64,000 bases of DNA from Lepraria neglecta (Eukaryota > Ascomycota > Lecanoromycetes > Lecanorales > Stereocaulaceae), in contig CM065650.1 of assembly GCA_033220425.1 (NCBI GenBank), forward strand, positions 4,340,001 to 4,404,000, read 5' to 3'. The notes under the pieces were generated by a model that was not told where the DNA came from, did not search any database, and saw nothing but the letters and a program-made list of their open reading frames with translations. Shown piece by piece: positions 13,417 to 24,391 of the stretch; positions within the stretch are counted from its first letter, which is position 1; every line of letters starts with the position of its first letter. The position numbers and the translations under genes are program-made.

Positions 13417-15384
13417 ATAATTAATCTATGAATGATTTGTTCGGAGATCTTGAGACTGAAATTGTAGATTCAATGCAACTTCTTAGCGGATACAATACAT
13501 CGACAACCTAGGCACGCCTGATCAGGAGATGACCTTCAGCGAGGACTTTCCACGGGAAGGCTACCAGAGCCCTGACGGACCCTATGTCCATCATACAAAA
13601 GTAGCTCAAGCCTTTTTATGTGACAACTCGTAGGGAAAACCCGCGTCGCGGGGGTTTCCCACTCCCCAATTTCCCATCATATAAAAGTAGCTCAAACCTT
13701 TATATGTGACATCACACGAGGAAACTCCGCGCACGCAGGGTTTCCCTCTCTCCCTCCCTCCAATTTTCATCGATGTCCTCCATCTTCAGCCCAACACTGA
13801 CAACCAATCTCGCATCAAAAGCCTCAAAAGAATCGGAACGAATACCTCAGTTTGTTGTCTTCAATCAAGACTTCTTTGAAGCTATGGGCCCTTTTCGTAG
13901 TAGTGGTGTACTCATTATATAATGGTCATTCTGGAAAACAGCACACGACGCTTGATACTGGGAAATTTGAAACCTCAGATCGGAAGAGTGATTCATCATG
14001 GGGCGATGATGACTACTCTCGACGCTTGCGATTGGGACTCGCTAGATGTTTGAATCAAGATCTTGCCGTGATCGTAGCTTTACTTCATGTTAGGTTAGGA
14101 GGAGGATTCCACAGTCCTCTTGAAGGCGTTATAGGTTTCGATCATCACTAATCCCAGCAGTCGAATCGTTGGTATGGGTGAGGATACACTCGATCTTGCC
14201 TTTGCCGACTTGCTCAGGTGGGCCAGGATCCTGTTCCCACTCGACTCGACAGTGTACCTGCAGGCAAGGGAATGGACCAGGAAGGGAACCCGGGGTCCAA
14301 GGTGACGTGTCTTAGCGCCTTCCAGATGAGGAGCAAGTCATAATAAGAGTATGTATGGGAGGAGCGGCTGGCAAACCAGTCGATGAGTATAGGGGATTTT
14401 GGGCGCTGAAGCAGCCCGGATGCATCGATCCACGACCTTGGTCTATCACGGATTCGATCTTTGTGATGCCGTCTGTGAAAGCTTTGTTGAGGAGGAAGTT
14501 TACAATGGCGAAGCCGCAGTGGAAATGTAGAGGTTGTGTCATGTCGAGGGTATTGGATACTTGAACACGTTATTTGGGGCGTTGCTGGTTCACATGGATT
14601 AGTAGATGTTTCTTGGGTGTGGGGGGCGTATTGCATACGTAAGATTTATAGTTTTTACGTCTCCGAGCAAGCTCCCAGTGATATTCGCAGACTGGGTGTC
14701 ATCGGACTGTTGTAAGTCCGCTGGGACCGGCTGCAGCCGACAAGCTGAGCCCGAGGAAGCACGGAAGGGTGAGGACGATGGGAGGAACAGAACCCATGAC
14801 GAAAACTGCCTTTAGGTCGAAGCAGTGCAATGCACGAAAGGAAGTTGCCCAACTAGAGAGATAGCAAATGGAATGCTCAATTCATTGGAAAGGACAAGAC
14901 AGGTCAGATTTCTAAGTGTCAGAATGGAAAGGCGCAAAATATCAACCATTGTGCCCCTCGAAGCTCCCCTGCTCCAAGAGAATCAGCCAGTATTTTATAT
15001 AGCACATCGCACAAGCGCATGCATTGCAATTACCCCACGTGGGAAAAATATCTCAAACGTTAAAGACTAAGGTAGAGCCACGAGAGTATCGCATCTTTTT
15101 GCGGCACAGACGCAAGATAGGCGCGGCTGGGTCTTGTATTCGAGCAATATAACATGCTATCGTATGTTCAAGAATGAATACTCGACGTAGTGCATGTTAG
15201 AACTGCGTTGGACGTGCATATTGCGGTCTTGGAATTGACAGAGAGAAGAAAGTCTAAATTGGCCGGGAGTTCTTTCAATTCCACAGTTATAACCCTAGAG
15301 CTAGTCTCTATTTGGGGCACAATTCCTTGGCATCACATATTAACACTGCTGGTGAACGTGCAAGTATCAAGTCTTCGAAAGACA
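13417..15384. other. Long gene-poor region
   Basis: Almost 2 kb without a gene I can support. It contains the two hairpin-ended repeats at 13588-13760. Frames such as 14214-14636 on the minus strand have no recognisable domain or signal peptide. Just after the repeats, around 13845-13905, a short plus-strand segment reads like a fragment of a protein (QFVVFNQDFFEAMGP) and then degenerates; it may be a gene remnant. Confidence 0.4.
13588..13760. repeat. Two diverged direct repeats, each ending in an inverted repeat
   Basis: Two copies of an 86-bp unit start at 13588 and 13674 with ccatcatacaaaagtagctc and ccatcatataaaagtagctc. Each copy carries near its end an imperfect hairpin: GGGAAAacCCGCG facing CGGGGGTTTCCC in the first, and GAGGAAAC facing GTTTCCCTC in the second. 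Loops are only a few bases long. The copies differ at several positions, including inside the stems, yet both keep pairing. Function unknown; a small mobile-element remnant or a structured transcript terminus downstream of TRM82 are both possible. Confidence 0.7.
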
Positions 15385-16647
15385 ATGATGTCAGAATTCG
15401 CCCCGCTTCAGAATGACTTGCTATTACGGACAGTCAGAGGTACAGTCCAGAAAGACCAACGCCCGTTCCAATGCTCACATGCTGAGCAGGCGAACGTGTG
15501 GAACGACCACCAATATGGGTGATGCGCCAGGGCATGTCCCTTTTCCCCTTCATACTCACATCTCTTCGCTAACTCAACCCCCCAGCTGGACGCTACCTCC
15601 CCGAGTACCACGAAGCGAAGGGCAACCATGACTTCTTCGCCTGCTGCCGCAGTCCCGAAATCGCCTCGACCCTAACACTACAACCCATCGATCGCTACGA
15701 CGGCCTCATTGATGCCGCTATCATATTCTCCGACATCCTAGTCATACCACAGGCAATGGGCATGACGGTGGAGATGCTCGATGGCAAAGGACCACACTTC
15801 CCCAACCCACTTAAGTCGCCTACGGACGGGCAATACGAGCAGCTGTTATCGAGACATGTGGATGTGGAGAAAGAGCTGGATTATGTCTACAAGGCTATTA
15901 CGATGACGAGACAGAAGCTGAAGGGCAGGGTGCCACTTTTTGGGTTCTGTGGGGCACCGTGGACGTTGCTTTGTTATATGGTAGAGGGGGGTGGGAGTAA
16001 GATGTTTGTGCAGAGTAAGACTTGGGTTTATAAGTACCCTGAGGAGAGTATGAAGATGCTGGAGAAGATTGCGATGCTGTGTGTGCAGTATCTGGCGTTA
16101 CAGGTCAAGGCTGGGGCGCAGATTGTTCAAGTTTTCGACTCCTGGGCGGCAGAGCTGTCGCCATCGGCTTCTAAGAAGTTTTCGCTTCCTTATTTACGCT
16201 ACATTTCGAAGCATCTGCCTGGAAAGCTACGCGAGATGGGTTTGGAGTCTGTCCCAATGGTTGTGTTCGCCAAAGGAGCGTGGTATGCTCTTGATGAGCT
16301 CTGCGATTCGGGCTATCAGGTTGTCGGTCTAGACTGGCTCCAGGATCCAGCACAGGCGGTTGGGATTGCCAAGGGCCGAGTGGTATTGCAGGGGAATATG
16401 GATCCTGGAGTGTTATATGGAGGCAAAGGAGCTATCACTGCGGATGTCCAGGAGATGGTACGAGGGTTTGGGGGTGGGAAACAAGGTTGGGTTGCTAATC
16501 TTGGGCATGGTGAGTACCTAATTTTTAGCAGTCGTTTCGAAGCAACGACTGACATGCGCTTTAGGTGTCCAGCCAGGCGTGAAACCCGACGATCTGAAAT
16601 TCTTCTTCCGGGAGATACATCGCCTTGCTGGTGGAGCGCACTTATAA
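15385..16647 (+). CDS. HEM12: Uroporphyrinogen decarboxylase
   Basis: Cytosolic haem-pathway enzyme that decarboxylates the four acetate side chains of uroporphyrinogen III to give coproporphyrinogen III. Four exons: 15385-15439, 15490-15531, 15586-16509 and 16565-16647; 367 residues, the usual length. Conserved parts are [15 protein letters not shown], the invariant [17 protein letters not shown]-type block (here [10 protein letters not shown] plus [13 protein letters not shown]), the substrate Asp region [51 protein letters not shown] and a C-terminal [12 protein letters not shown]. The second intron (15532-15585) begins GCATGT: no GT donor preserves MRQAGRY, so this is a GC-AG intron. ATG 15388 is an equally good start. 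It converges on the cytosine deaminase, 83 bp away. Confidence 0.94.
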
Positions 16648-16730
16648 AATCCAATATCTGGGATTCGTCTCTGAAGAGATACATAGCCTTAGAGATGGAC
16701 CTAGCTCATGATCCTATGATCCAACGACAG

Positions 16731-17315
16731 TCATGGCTTTCCTAAACCAATGTCCTCATACCTGTCATACACACGTTGCTTAGCACCATTTTTTTGTACC
16801 AAGACTTAGACAAGATATGCTCAGTGCAGACTTACCACACTTCAGGCTTCTGTTCAATGAATTTCTTCATCAAACCTTGACACTCTTCGTTCTCAAGCAC
16901 CACGACCTCGATCCCCCGCTGCTTGAGATATTCCTCGCCTCCAATAAAAGTCTTGTTCTCGCCAATCACCACCCGAGCGATTTTATACATTATACAGGCT
17001 CCAGTGCACATATCACATGGGGACAATGTGGTGTACATCGTCGCGCCCTTGTACGCGGAGGCTGGAAGCCTGCCGGTGTTCTCTAACGTCGAAATCTCTC
17101 CCTGAAAATTTTCAATTCAGTTAGAGCTTTCAATGTGCCTCTACGGAAGAGCCTACATGCAGTGTTGCGCTGCCCCTCTGCACCCGCAAATTCCGACCTC
17201 TGCCCAGGATTTTTCCATCTTTAGATACCAGGCAGCCACCAATTGGGACTCCGCCTTCCTCGAATCCGGCTTTGGCCTCCTCTACTGCTACTAGGAATCC
17301 CGGATCAGACTCCAT
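16731..17315 (-). CDS. FCY1: Cytosine deaminase
   Basis: Zinc enzyme of pyrimidine salvage converting cytosine to uracil; in fungi it also activates 5-fluorocytosine. Three exons on the minus strand: 17157-17315, 16836-17101 and 16731-16761; 151 residues, close to yeast Fcy1. Start at ATG 17315 (MESDPGF). The zinc and catalytic motif is SATLHGEIST, whose HGE spans the first splice junction, and the Cys pair is [10 protein letters not shown]. The last exon is only 31 nt and completes the family ending WYEDIG; it was found because the sequence after W carries a perfect GTAAGT donor and a matching acceptor restores that ending. Reading on without this splice would truncate the protein at VW. Identity secure. 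Confidence 0.93.
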
Positions 17316-18061
17316 TGTTGCTATCAAACGTGTTGGAGAACCACGGCCGATAATTGTATGTGCTATGACATATTCTTCTACCGCTTGCCTTATCGCCCCA
17401 AAATGGTTAGCCCAGCCGTAGCTTAGCCGATCAACGGCTGAAGGGCTTCAGGGCCATTCAATAGAATACCCTGCCATATTCACCATCATTGCAATGCGAT
17501 TCTTGAGATTATAACACATAGTCCGTAGTTCCGGTAAAGAAACTCATCTTTGAGTGTGTTTGTCATGTGTTACGGTTCCAGTGGCTTCTCAAGGCAACAA
17601 CAAGGCTGAGAGAGACAGAATCATTTAGAACACCGCGGAAATCTGCACTAGCTAGCGTAATCGCGGCGCCTTGCAACCGGGCCCGATCAATTCAATTTTT
17701 GAAGAACACCAGCAGTTGTTGCCGGCACATCTTCACCATCTTTTAAATTCTCACCTCACTACTTCAGAGTCTTGATCACATCCTTGACACCGATCCCGAT
17801 ACACATAACACTTGTGGTCACCTATAGCTTTCCAGCCTATTTAGAGGGTACGTTCCTGAAGCCTCATCTGGTTTTGGTTCCTGCATGAATTTCACTTGAG
17901 GAGAAGCCTTTAGAAGGACATCAGTCTCAGATTTTATTGCTAATTCTCACTTCTTAATAGTCTCACAGTGCTTCCGCAACATCTGAGACTCCTTGAACAC
18001 GGAAACCTACCTGCGATACGATCACAACCACAAAGAACCTGTTACCTCAATAATCGGCACC
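17316..18061. other. Divergent intergenic region, FCY1 / YDJ1
   Basis: Shared upstream region of the minus-strand deaminase and the plus-strand Hsp40 gene. Pyrimidine-rich stretches approach the YDJ1 start. I could not pick out an unambiguous heat-shock element by eye. No further gene seen. Confidence 0.4.
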
Positions 18062-19480
18062 ATGGTCAAGGAGACCAAGTTCTATGACATTCTGGGGGTG
18101 AGCATTACCATAAACATACTCTCATTCGCTAGCTATGATGAAGGCTTATACTTTTCTACAGGTCACCCCTGGCGCGACCGACTCGGAATTGAAGACAGCC
18201 TACAAAAAGGGAGCCCTGAAACATCATCCAGGTACACTAGACTCTTAGCAATCCTTGGAAGTGTGAGACTGACCATTTCTTCAGACAAGAATGCCCACAA
18301 CCCCGATGCCGCAGAAAAGTTCAAGGACCTCTCGAAAGCATATGAGGCGCTTTCAGATCCACAAAAGCGCCAACTCTATGATCAATATGGAGAAGAGGGT
18401 CTTGAGCAAGGTGGTGCAGGAGGGGGTATGGCGGCCGAGGACCTATTCGCTCAATTCTTCGGAGGAGGCGGTGGAGCCTTTGGTGGCATGTTCGGCGGCG
18501 GCGGCGGCATGAGAGATACAGGACCCAAGAAAGCCCGAACGATTCACCACGTCCACAAGGTATCGCTAGAAGATATCTACCGAGGGAAAGTCTCCAAATT
18601 GGCTCTACAAAAATCTGTCATATGCCCATCGTGCGAAGGTCGTGGTGGCAAAGAAGGTGCAGTGAAGACATGCACTGGCTGCAATGGCGCCGGAATGAAG
18701 ACTATGATGCGTCAAATGGGACCCATGATACAACGATTCCAGACCGTCTGCCCAGACTGCCAAGGAGAAGGCGAAATCATCCGAGACAAGGACCGATGCA
18801 AGCGTTGCAATGGTAAAAAGACCGTGATCGAGCGCAAAGTTCTACATGTGCATGTCGACAAGGGTGTGAAAAATGGACACAAGATCGACTTCCGTGGAGA
18901 GGGAGACCAGATGCCGGGTGTGCTAGCAGGCGATGTGCAATTTGAGATCGAGCAGAAGCCACATCCTCGGTTCCAGCGCAAGGACGATGATCTATTCTTC
19001 CAGGCGGAAATTGACATTCTGAGTGCTCTCGCTGGAGGCACCATCAACATCGAACATTTGGATGACCGTTGGCTGGAGGTGAACATAATGCCTGGAGAGG
19101 TCATTAGTCCGGGTATGTTGGAATTTACACGAGCTCGTGAGAATCGTGGCTAACTTATGATAGGCGAAGTAAAGATGATCCGCGGCCAGGGAATGCCTTC
19201 CATGAGGCACCACGACTTTGGCAACCTCTACATTCAATTCGACGTCAAATTCCCACAGTCAAATTTCAACTCCCCAGAAAAGATCGCAATGCTTGAGTCC
19301 ATCCTTCCTCCTCGCAAACAGCAAGCGCAGCCTCCACGCGACGCCATGATGGAAGACTACACACTTGAGGAAGTCGACCCTAGTGGACAACGACGAGCAC
19401 AAGGAGCGACGAGTACGGAGGAGGAAGACGAGGACGGCATGCCACAAGGCGCTGAGAGGATGCAGTGTGCATCACAGTGA
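18062..19480 (+). CDS. YDJ1: Type I Hsp40 (DnaJ) co-chaperone, Ydj1/Mas5-like, farnesylated
   Basis: Cytosolic type I J-protein that stimulates Hsp70 ATPase and delivers unfolded clients, including mitochondrial precursors. Four exons: 18062-18097 (36 nt), 18162-18231, 18285-19112 and 19164-19480; 416 residues. Order of parts: J domain with the HPD motif formed across the second splice (HHP then DKNAHN); a Gly/Phe-rich region (residues about 75-110); four CxxCxGxG-type zinc repeats (CPSCEGRG, CTGCNGAG, CPDCQGEG, CKRCNGKK); and the C-terminal substrate-binding domain. The protein ends CASQ, the same CaaX farnesylation box as yeast Ydj1, supporting ER/mitochondrial surface association and confirming the 3' end. 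Identity very secure. Confidence 0.96.
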
Positions 19481-20179
19481 GGAGAGAACGCCTGATGAGA
19501 TACGAATGGACACAGATATGGCCCGATCCGAGGAACGACGCTCACTTTCACAATACACAAAATCCTTCAACCTGGCTTCCTTTTTTTTGCGCGTCATGCA
19601 TCGAAAATGGGGAAACGGTTGTGGCTCTATTTACATCACAATCATAGCCCCACGTCAGATGGTCTTGGTGCTCTTATCAACTGCTTGCATTCGCGCTTCA
19701 TAACAAGGTCGATAGATTTCCTTTTATGTGATCCAAGGCATTGATGCTTAAACCACGGTAGAGGCATTTCTTTATGGTGTAGGCATGGCATTTTTAGAGA
19801 GTTCTAGTCTACAAAGGAATCATTACATTCCGATTCTTCTAAAACATTCAAGAAGCTACCAGCCTCAGATCTGGTTTCAAGGTTTCAAGGTTTCAAGGCA
19901 GCTCGATTGCTTTGATTGGAAATGCGGTCTGCTCATTGTTCTGTGCCGGGATAACGCAACCGGACAGACCAAGGGTGAATTTGCTAGATCCTGTCGAAAT
20001 ACTCTTGATCTAGGTGCTTCCAGCTTCCCGTAGTCATTAAAATGCCTCTTCTTCCCTCCAACGAGACAAGTATCTGGGTTAGTCCAATATTATCGTAATT
20101 TCAGCCCTATCAAAATCCGCTTCACGTCGGAGTCGCGTCTCACTTTCGCTGCGCAGCCCGACCTGCAACCCAGCAAATA
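19481..20179. other. Intergenic YDJ1 / MSH1
   Basis: YDJ1 3' flank and MSH1 5' flank. The only structure seen is a short perfect array at about 19879-19902, in which a 9-bp unit (ggtttcaag) occurs in tandem. No gene recognised. Confidence 0.45.
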
Positions 20180-23100
20180 ATGAGCAATGTAGCTCTATCC
20201 ACAATCCGTCAACGGCTTCACCTAAGATGGCTGAGCAGATGTCCTTCCAGACGCGCCTTCGACCGCCATAAACCATGCCTAGAGCTTCTTCCCCAATTCC
20301 AAACACAATGGCGAGGAGCGAAAACAAGGGCGACGGTTAAATTCAATGAGCTGCCTCAACGCGAGATTGGTGACGGGCAAAATGTTCTGGAGGATGTGGA
20401 TGTGGGACCGGCGTATCCTACTGTGGTGCTGCAGGCGAGGAATAATATGCGGAAGTATGAGAACTGCGTGCTTTTGACACGGGTTGGCAGTTTCTACGAG
20501 CTTTACTTTGGCCAAGCGGATAAGTATGGGCCGCTTCTTAATCTCAAGGTAGCGCAGAAGAAGACTGCTGCAGGGCCGGTGCCCATGGTAAGAAACACAC
20601 TCTGGATTCTTGGACCGTCAGGACAACTGTTCTAATTGTGATTAGGCAGGCTTCCCCTTCTACCAACTCGATCGCTTCCTCAAGATCCTTGTCCAAGACC
20701 TGAATGAGTTTGTGGCTATTAGCGAGGAGTTTGCGAACAATGCTTCTGGCACGGTTAAGTCTGGAGGCTTGCTGTTCGACCGCAAGGTTACTAGGACTAT
20801 TACACCTGGGACGTTGATTGATGAGAAGTTTATGGATCCATACGAGAACAACTTCCTTCTCGCTTTGCATCCGATGGACTCCCACAAATCTCCCAATGCC
20901 CCATCGAACGAGACAATACCAGCAGAGCTTGCGACGGGCTCAATCCCTCCTGCATTGATTTCAAAACCAATCGGGCTTGCATGGTTGGATCTGTCTACAG
21001 GAGACTTCTTTACACAGACTACCACTCTGGGAACGCTAGCTTCAGCAGCTGCGCGGATAGGGGCAAGGGAGATCGTTCTGAGTGGTGGTCTTGACGATAG
21101 CATGCAACAGAGCATATTGGACATGCTTGAGCAACAGCGTCACCTGGTGACCTACCACCAAAATCAGCTTGCGGACGCTTCTATCTCTTCCTGGACGCTG
21201 ATGTTGGAAACAGAAGTACCCATCAACACGCAGTCTTCGTTCTCTAGTGAGGAGGTTGCGGCAGGGAGCTTACTTCTGGCATATGTTAAGGATAGACTTC
21301 AGGGACTGGGTATCAAATTACAGCCACCAGTCCGAAAACAAGATAAAGAGACGATGAGCATAGACAAGAATAGCATGAGGGCTCTGGAAGTTCTAGGGAC
21401 ATCTAAGGAGGGCTTGGGAGGAGGCAAAGGCAGTCTGCTGCATACAGTACGAAGAACCGTTACCAAGAGCGGTACAAGGCTACTCAGAGATTGGATTGCC
21501 TCTCCATCTATGTCTTTGCCAGTGATCAATGCAAGGCTAGACCTTGTAACACAACTTCGCCACGATCGAGGTTTCAGAGAGGACATCACGAATCTGCTTC
21601 GTCGCACCTACGACTCCCAGCGTCTTGTCCAGAAGTTCTCCATGGGTCGCGGCGATGCTGACGATTTGATGAGCCTACTGCGAACCATCGAAGCAACGAA
21701 TGGGATAGCAAGTACGCTCGAGAATCGTCTTTCACCTTCATCAACACAACCAGCTCTAGACGAGAAGGACCGGAACGCACGTAGGTCGCTACAAGCATTG
21801 AGCAGCCGGCTATCACTGGACGGACCGAACGCACTTGCAGCTTTGATAAATGCTTCTATCGATGAGGACGGTTTGATGGAAAGCCACCGCATTGAAGAAA
21901 CCGAGAATGCGGATATCGTCTCATTGGCCCAGAACGTCCTACAAAACGAAGGATCTGCTGAAGATCAAGCTGCTATGTCAAAAGTATCTAGAATAAAGGT
22001 GAAGCAGAAAGCCTCTACCGAACAGGATCCGGAGGAACGGGATACATGGATTCTGCGCAGAAGTGCCAGTCCCATTCTGGAAGCTTTACATCAAGCACTA
22101 GATGGCCTGCGCCAGGACAAAGCGTCTCTTACTTCTCGCCTGAGAGATGACTTAGATGCACAAAGCCTCACTTTACGATGGACTCCAGGTATGGGATACA
22201 TATGCCACGTCAAAGGCGCCAAAGACGTTGCCGCCTCCTTGAAGGCGTCTGCTGCTGCTCGAGACGTCAAAACGACCAAGTCGACACGCGCTTTTCACCA
22301 GTCTGAGTGGAGTAGTCTTGGAGGCAAAATTGATCAAGCCAAGCAACGTATTCGCACTGAGGAGCAGCGAGTCTTCCAGCAACTGCGCGGGCAGGTCGTC
22401 CTGAATCTGGTCAAACTGCGTCGGAATGCTGCAGTGCTCGATGAGCTTGATATCGGCTGCTCTTTTGCAATCCTTGCTGAAGAGCAGGGCCTCGTTCGCC
22501 CTGTCCTCAATCTTGGCTTGGATCACAAGATTATTGGTGGAAGGCATCCAACAGTAAAGTTAGGTCTCGAAGAGCAGGGACGAGCTTTCGTCAGTAATAA
22601 TTGTGTAATCGGCGAGCGAGAACGCATCTGGCTAATAACGGGCCCTAACATGGCTGGAAAGAGTACTTTCCTTCGTCAGAACGCTCTAATTTCTATTTTA
22701 GCACAGGTCGGTTGCTTCGTTCCTGCAGAACATGCAGAGATAGGCCTTGTCGACCAGATCTTCACCAGAGTCGGTTCGGCGGACAATCTATTCCGAGACC
22801 AATCTACTTTCATGGTGGAGATGATGGAAACTGCAGCGATCCTCAACCAAGCAACGCCTCAATCATTCGTTATCATGGACGAGATTGGACGTGGCACCAC
22901 TCCAGAAGACGGCATAGCAGTAGGCTTCGCCTGCTTGCATCATCTCTACCACAAGAATAGGTGCCGAACACTTTTTGCCACCCATTTCCATGCTCTTGCA
23001 GATATGACAAAGGATTTCAAGCACCTGGCCTGCTATTGTACCGACGTGGTAGAGGAAGATGGGGGCTCTTTCTCATTTGTTCATCGCCTTCGAAAAGGTG

Positions 23101-23303
23101 TCAATAGAAGCTCTCATGCTCTGAAAGTGGCTCGTCTTGCCGGTATAATTCTGAGATGCCCTCGCCCCCATCTCATGCGCATACTGATCATCACAGGCAT
23201 CCCGGAAGCGGCAATAGAGACCGCACGAACGGTGTTGGAGAGCTTTGTTGCCCAGTCTCCTGAATCTGTCGAAAGAGCACTGCCTCAAATTGCCAAAGCG
23301 TAA
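20180..23303 (+). CDS. MSH1: Mitochondrial DNA mismatch repair protein MutS homologue 1
   Basis: MutS-family ATPase that maintains mitochondrial DNA. Three exons: 20180-20587, 20646-23142 and 23197-23303; 1003 residues. The N-terminus is Arg-rich and lacks acids, as in a mitochondrial presequence. The mismatch-binding domain has the FYELYF motif (MutS Phe-x-Glu) in LLTRVGSFYELYFGQA. The C-terminal ATPase has Walker A GPNMAGKSTFLRQ, Walker B FVIMDEIGRGTTPEDG and the signature region STFMVEMMETAAIL, then a His-loop LFATHFH. The last intron is 54 nt and stop-free, so it could pass as coding; removing it restores the conserved VARLAGIPEAAI. The presence of a mismatch-binding Phe motif plus a presequence favours MSH1 over nuclear MSH paralogues. 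Confidence 0.92.
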
Positions 23304-24391
23304 AGCGATGTTCTCAGGCCACAAACGACATTTTTGTCGCGCTCACTAAGCACTTCTGGCCGCCTAATAGCGTATGTTCTCCGAATTTCGTTTACCAGAG
23401 GCACGAAATGTACAGCCACAGCCCAACGCCCAACTCACATCTAAAAAAATTGACGCAAGGAGACTGCGGACATCACCTGCCTAAAGAATTTGGGAAAACC
23501 AGGGTCGATCTGATCAGTCTGACATGGTGGTGGCATCATGGCAGGTCTCAGCTATCTTGATACGGAACCTAGTTGCGGCGAACATGAGAGTGCGTCAGAT
23601 ATAAGTGGGGGCCAAATAGTTCCAACCAACTGGTGAAGGAAAATTCTGCGTCACGTGAGGTTGATTCCAGCTTTAATCAGCTAGTGAAACGAGCACCCTG
23701 AAACAGCCTCCATGCTGACTAGACTTTCTTATTGATGACTGCATATCATCAACACATCAGGAATTGATCCTTTTCGTCGAAATATTAGCCAACATGCTTG
23801 GCTGGAGCTTGGATCCGTGGGGTTTTCGAAGTGTGGTGACTGATTGGCTGAATTCCTCCATTGATCTATGTTCCAGTCTTAGCCAAACCCTGCACCTAGC
23901 AGCGACTGTTCCAGCTTCATGAAGTATGCTTAGAGATCTGCGCCGTCATCTTCATTTGGCCGCCAAATACACGCTTAACATACTACTCCTCGTATAGGGA
24001 GATTACTTGGGCTGTGGCAAAGGAGGCTGAAGCTACAATGTTGCGGAGCTGAGGGGACCAGATGAGAGCTGTATCTTGGCTCAACTTGGCCGGACCTGCC
24101 CGATATTCATATTGTATCTTGCCGCAGCATCTAGATCGGGCAAATGAATTCGTGACATCTGCAAGAACCGTAGCTATAATACAGGGCTCCCGAGCTCGTG
24201 GCAAGCCGAATTTTTCTGTCACTCTCCCTTTCCATACTATATCGATTTGTTTCTCGCGAAGCCCCGTCGACCAGATGCCATGTGTCTCTTGTTCTCATTG
24301 TTGAGCTCTGCGCCCAAACATTGGCCTTTGCCATAGACGCAGCCTTGTTTGAATAGTATACTCTCTCGGTTGTTTTATACTATAAGCGATC
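23304..24391. other. Intergenic MSH1 / kelch gene
   Basis: About 1.1 kb. Only short frames with no family resemblance, and no repeat or RNA gene seen. Confidence 0.45.

Noticed and set aside
14214-14636. 140-codon minus-strand frame in the gene-poor region
   Set aside because: No domain, no signal peptide, low-quality composition, and no partner exon found.
16728-16733. TGA-CTG at the cytosine deaminase stop as another readthrough case
   Set aside because: The +2 codon is CTG, not CTA, and the short continuation (about nine codons) carries no targeting or CaaX signal.
16510-16745. Unspliced continuation of HEM12 past 16509
   Set aside because: Splicing at GTGAGT and TTTAG restores the conserved [12 protein letters not shown] and a normal C-terminus; the unspliced frame does not.
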